From contig CAUYUJ010000842.1 in the NCBI GenBank assembly GCA_963575745.1, forward strand, positions 21,552-85,551: a DNA stretch of 64,000 bases, given 5' to 3'. Shown piece by piece: positions 61,335-64,000 of this stretch; within the stretch, counting starts at the first letter, position 1, and the number at the start of each line of letters is the position of its first letter. The DNA comes from Prorocentrum cordatum. Its lineage: Eukaryota; Sar; Dinophyceae; Prorocentrales; Prorocentraceae. Both the position numbers and the translations under genes were made by a program. A model generated the notes under the pieces. The model was not told the origin of the DNA, ran no database searches, and worked only from the letters and a program-made list of their open reading frames with translations.

Positions 61335-61956
61335 CGTGTCCTTCGGGTTCCACCGCGAGGACGAGCAGCGGTGCGCGGAGTGCCCGGCAGACCAGCTCTT
61401 TCGCCCCCGCTTCCTACCGCTGGGGATATGGCTGCAGGTGCGCGGCTTCAGGTAGTCTCCGATCTACCAGGGGGTTGCCGATGTGCTGCGACAGGGCGCC
61501 GAAGACGCCGACGACGACTGCCTGGCCGAGGCGCGGGCTCGGAGCTTGCTGATGTTCAGGCCCAGCGAGCAGGAGTTCACGTGACAGAGCTTGGGGTCGC
61601 ACACCGTGCGCCGCTCGGGGTTCAGTCTGACTCACGCGTCCTACCTTACCTCCGCGCTGTCGCAGGGCCAGACGCTCCGCAAGGGCGTAACCATCGACTG
61701 CGCGAGGCGCGAGGGCGCTGGCCGCACGGGCGTGTCGGGCGACCAGTGGTGGCTGCACCGCTACGTCATGCTCTCCCGCGCCACGTGCATGCGGAACATG
61801 CTGATCCCGCGGCCGCCCTCGCGCGAGTTTCTGGAGCGCGGGCCGCCGGCTTCCTTGCGGAAGGCGCCCCTGGAGTTCGGCAAGAGAGCGGAGACGTCCA
61901 GGGGTGGGGCCGAGCAGCTCGCCGCAGAGCTTGGGTTCATGCTGCCTCCCGCCTGA
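61315..61956 (+). pseudogene. Helitron-type (Pif1-like) helicase C-terminal fragment with two stops
   Basis: The frame from about 61315 reads ATIVSFGFHREDEQRC, CPADQLFRPRFLPLGIWLQV, then a TAG at 61453-61455; continues AEARARSLLMFRPSEQEFT to a TGA at 61582-61584; then GSHTVRRSGFSLTHASYLTS, ALSQGQTLRKGVTIDC, DQWWLHRYVMLSRATCMRNM, PPSREFLERGPPASLRKAPL and a stop at 61954-61956. The S-Q-G-x-T...VMLSRA blocks correspond to the last helicase motifs of Pif1/RecD-like enzymes, which in Helitrons unwind DNA during rolling-circle transposition. Upstream helicase motifs (Walker A) are not found. Two in-frame stops mark it as dead. Confidence 0.75.
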
Positions 61957-62395
61957 CCGCGGCTGCGCCCCGCTCGAAGCCCGCGGGGTTGTCCCGGCGG
62001 CTTGGCCCGCGGGGCTGTCCCGACCGCCTGCCCCCGCGCCCCGGCGGCCCGCGGGGTTGTCCCAAAGGCTTCGCGAACCAGCCGTCGGGGAATGTCCGCG
62101 CTCTGGCCGCGGCGGCGACGGCGCCGAGGAAAATCGATTTGCTTGTCCCGGCCAGGGGGGAGGGGGGGAACGCGCGGAGAAGAAGCAGGGGGAGGACGAG
62201 CACGGGGAAAGGGGTAGGGAGGGGGTGATGATGAGGAGGAAGTGGAGAAGGAGGAGGAGGAGGATCAATAGAAGGAGGGGGAGTAGGCAAGTTAGGTGCG
62301 CTCGCGTCAACATCTGACATCCTACCCCTGCCTGCCATCCCGTACCATGGCGCTGATTTTCTCTATCTGCGGACGCGTGTCGTGGCGGACCTGTG
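61957..62395. other. GC-rich flank, no gene
   Basis: CCCGCGGGGTTGTCCC-type repeats (about 61978-62065), then purine-rich sequence with a short GGA stretch (62235-62285). No recognised coding sequence. Confidence 0.5.
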
Positions 62396-62399
62396 GCTC

Positions 62400-62465
62400 C
62401 GCGCGCGTGTGCGTAGTGGGTGGTGGTGCGCGTGCGTGCGTGCGTGCGTGTGTGCGTGGTTGTGG

Positions 62466-62533
<68 letters not shown>

Positions 62534-62658
62534 TTGCGTGTGTGCGTGTGTGCGCGTGTGCTGTGGTGTGACGTGGTGTGGCGTCTTGGTGGTATGGTGG
62601 TGGGCCAGGTGCGTACGTGCGTGATGGCGGTGGTGGTGGTGGTGGCGGTGGTGGTGGT

Positions 62659-62698
<40 letters not shown>

Positions 62699-62842
62699 CG
62701 TGTGCGTGTGCGTGCGTGTGTGTGTGTGTGTGTATTTGTGTTGGGTGTTGTGTGTTGTGTGTTGTACGTTGTGTGTTGTGTGTTGTGTGTTGTGTGTTGT
62801 GTTTTGTGTTTAGTGTTGTGTGTGTGTGCGCGTGTGTATGTG

Positions 62843-62878
<36 letters not shown>

Positions 62879-63060
62879 TGTGTGTCTGTGTGTGCGCGCG
62901 TGTGATGTGGTGTGACGCGGTGTAGCGTGGTGGTGGTGGGTGGGGTAGTTCGGTGGTGGTGGCGGTGCGCGGTGGTGGTGCGCGTGCGTGCGTGCGTGCG
63001 TTGGTGGGTGGAAGTGGCGGTGGGTGTGCGTGCGGCGGGGCGGGGCGTGGTGCGGCGCGG
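62400..63060 (+). repeat. GT/GTGC microsatellite region
   Basis: (GT)n, (GCGT)n, (GTGTTGT)n and GGTGGTGG tracts. His/Thr or Val/Cys frames are translations of them. Confidence 0.95.
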
Positions 63061-63084
63061 TGTGGCGGGCGGATGGGCGCGCGA

Positions 63085-63230
63085 GAAAGAGGCCCGCGCT
63101 GGGGCGAGAACGCCATCCTGAACGACGGAGGCAAAACACCGATCCGAAAATGAGGCCCACGCTGCAGCGGGAGCACGATTCGGAACGATTCGGGAGCAGA
63201 AATGAGGCCGGCGCCTCAGCGAGAGCAGAT
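63085..63230 (+). repeat. Three ~56-bp units
   Basis: GAGGCCC(G/A)CGCT, GCG(A/G)GAG(A/C)ACG and a following CGATCCGAAAATGAGGCC-type segment recur three times. Confidence 0.6.
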
Positions 63231-63234
63231 AAAA

Positions 63235-63640
63235 AAAACGCAGGCGAAAACCCAACTCCGGGGAATCGTGTGTGTAAAAAAACAATCCGCGGGGGGGGGC
63301 GAATACGCAAAAGACGTCATCAGGGGAAGAGGGAGAGTAGTATTCATATTGAGTAATTGTTGAGGGCGCAGCGGTGGGCGAGAGGAGAGTGTCCGTCAGG
63401 GCGAGGAGGAAAAGGGTAAGAGCAAGCTAAACATATTCTCATGTGGGGTCCTTCCGTCGGAGTAATTTTGTGAGAGTTGGGAAGGTGCGTTGCGTCGCGT
63501 TGCGCGGGGTGGGGGGTGGGAGGTGGAGTGGGAGGACGGGGCCCCAGTTCGGGTCTCCACCCAATTAGTCAACACGCGAACAGTGGCCCCACAGAACCTG
63601 AGGTGGGTGGGGCCCCAGTCCAGGTGTCATCCTTGTTGTC
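63235..63640. other. Unique sequence, no recognised gene
   Basis: No domain-bearing frame. GGGGCCCCAGT(T/C)C occurs twice (about 63539 and 63610). Confidence 0.4.
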
Positions 63641-63647
63641 GATGTTA

Positions 63648-63790
63648 AGGTGGTGGTTGTGGTTGTGGTTGTGGTTATGGTCGTTGTTTTTGTTGTATTG
63701 CTGCTGCTGTTGTTGTGGTTGTGGTTGTGGTTGTTGTTGTTGCTGCTGTTTTTTTTTGTCGTTGCCGTCATCGTGTTTGTTTGTTGTCTG
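63648..63790 (+). repeat. GTT/GTGGTT microsatellite
   Basis: GGTTGTGGTT repeats with GCT and a T-run. Confidence 0.9.
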
Positions 63791-63867
63791 ATGCCGAGTA
63801 AGTCCTCCTCACCATATGGCCGACCACCTTCATTCGAGTTTTTTGTTCAAGGCGCGAGGGCGTTCTG

Positions 63868-63960
63868 AGGAGGAGGAGGAGGGGGAAAAGGAGGGGGATA
63901 GGGAGGAGGATGCAGAAGGGGAGGAGGAGGAGGATCAGGAGGCGGAGGATGAGGAGTAGC
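63868..63960 (+). repeat. (GGA)n microsatellite
   Basis: A degenerate GGA tract near the window end. Confidence 0.9.
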
Positions 63961-64000
63961 GACGAGAAGATATAGGGATGAGAAGTGAATGAGGAAGAGG

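Overview
This window reads as nuclear DNA of a dinoflagellate. The strongest evidence is an exact 22-nt copy of the dinoflagellate mRNA spliced leader (SL) at 23494-23515, with decayed SL copies at 23516, 31417 and 40266. Other support comes from non-LTR retrotransposon remains, a tyrosine-recombinase gene, Helitron fragments, one protein with a dinoflagellate-style plastid leader (hydrophobic segment then FVGAP), and a large load of trinucleotide microsatellites. The species cannot be named from this sequence. There is one 100-N assembly gap (36401-36500).

Layout. 1-13 kb: (GGA)n/(CCT)n tracts, a dispersed block carrying an 82-bp tandem repeat (350-1012), a ~280-bp higher-order repeat (3270-4200), several short terminal-inverted-repeat (TIR) elements and a TATG-rich low-complexity stretch (9.7-12.2 kb). 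13.9-15 kb: remains resembling a retrotransposon ORF1. 15.6-17 kb: direct duplications and a foldback element. 17.7-20.7 kb, minus strand: the 3' end of a LINE-like element, with a C2H2 finger pair and a further domain. 22.3-23.3 kb: a long TIR element. 23.5-29.8 kb: a nearly full-length but inactivated LINE, in the order SL, ORF1 with zinc ribbon and coiled coil, endonuclease, reverse transcriptase (YVDD), zinc knuckle, RNase H, A-run. 31-33.5 kb: an SL relic with a short ORF, a foldback element and a second long TIR element. 33.5-34.9 kb: an intact membrane-anchored PAS-like gene. 36.6-37.7 kb: an array of about 20 short palindromes. 38-39.6 kb: trinucleotide tracts changing motif. 40.3-41.7 kb: an intact intronless gene, probably plastid-targeted, that looks like an SL-bearing retrogene inserted in the 82-bp repeat. 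43.5-52.9 kb: about nine head-to-tail units each ending in (GTT)n. 53-53.9 kb: two minisatellites. 54.1-57.8 kb: a degenerate tyrosine recombinase with flanking direct repeats whose second copies abut in inverted order. 58.5-60.5 kb: a 2-kb GC-rich palindromic minisatellite. 60.5-62 kb: two Helitron gene fragments on opposite strands. 62-64 kb: GT, GTT and GGA microsatellites.

Only two genes look intact: the PAS-like protein (33660-34916) and the plastid-leader protein (40381-41313). Almost everything else with recognisable protein homology is a broken mobile element. The recurring theme is mobility: SL-tagged cDNA integration, LINE-like elements bordered by GGA on their sense strand, TTAA-flanked TIR elements, foldback elements, a possible circle-junction fossil of a recombinase element, and several unrelated arrays built from short palindromes. 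Most long open frames elsewhere are translations of microsatellites. Family assignments rest on motif reading, not on database searches.
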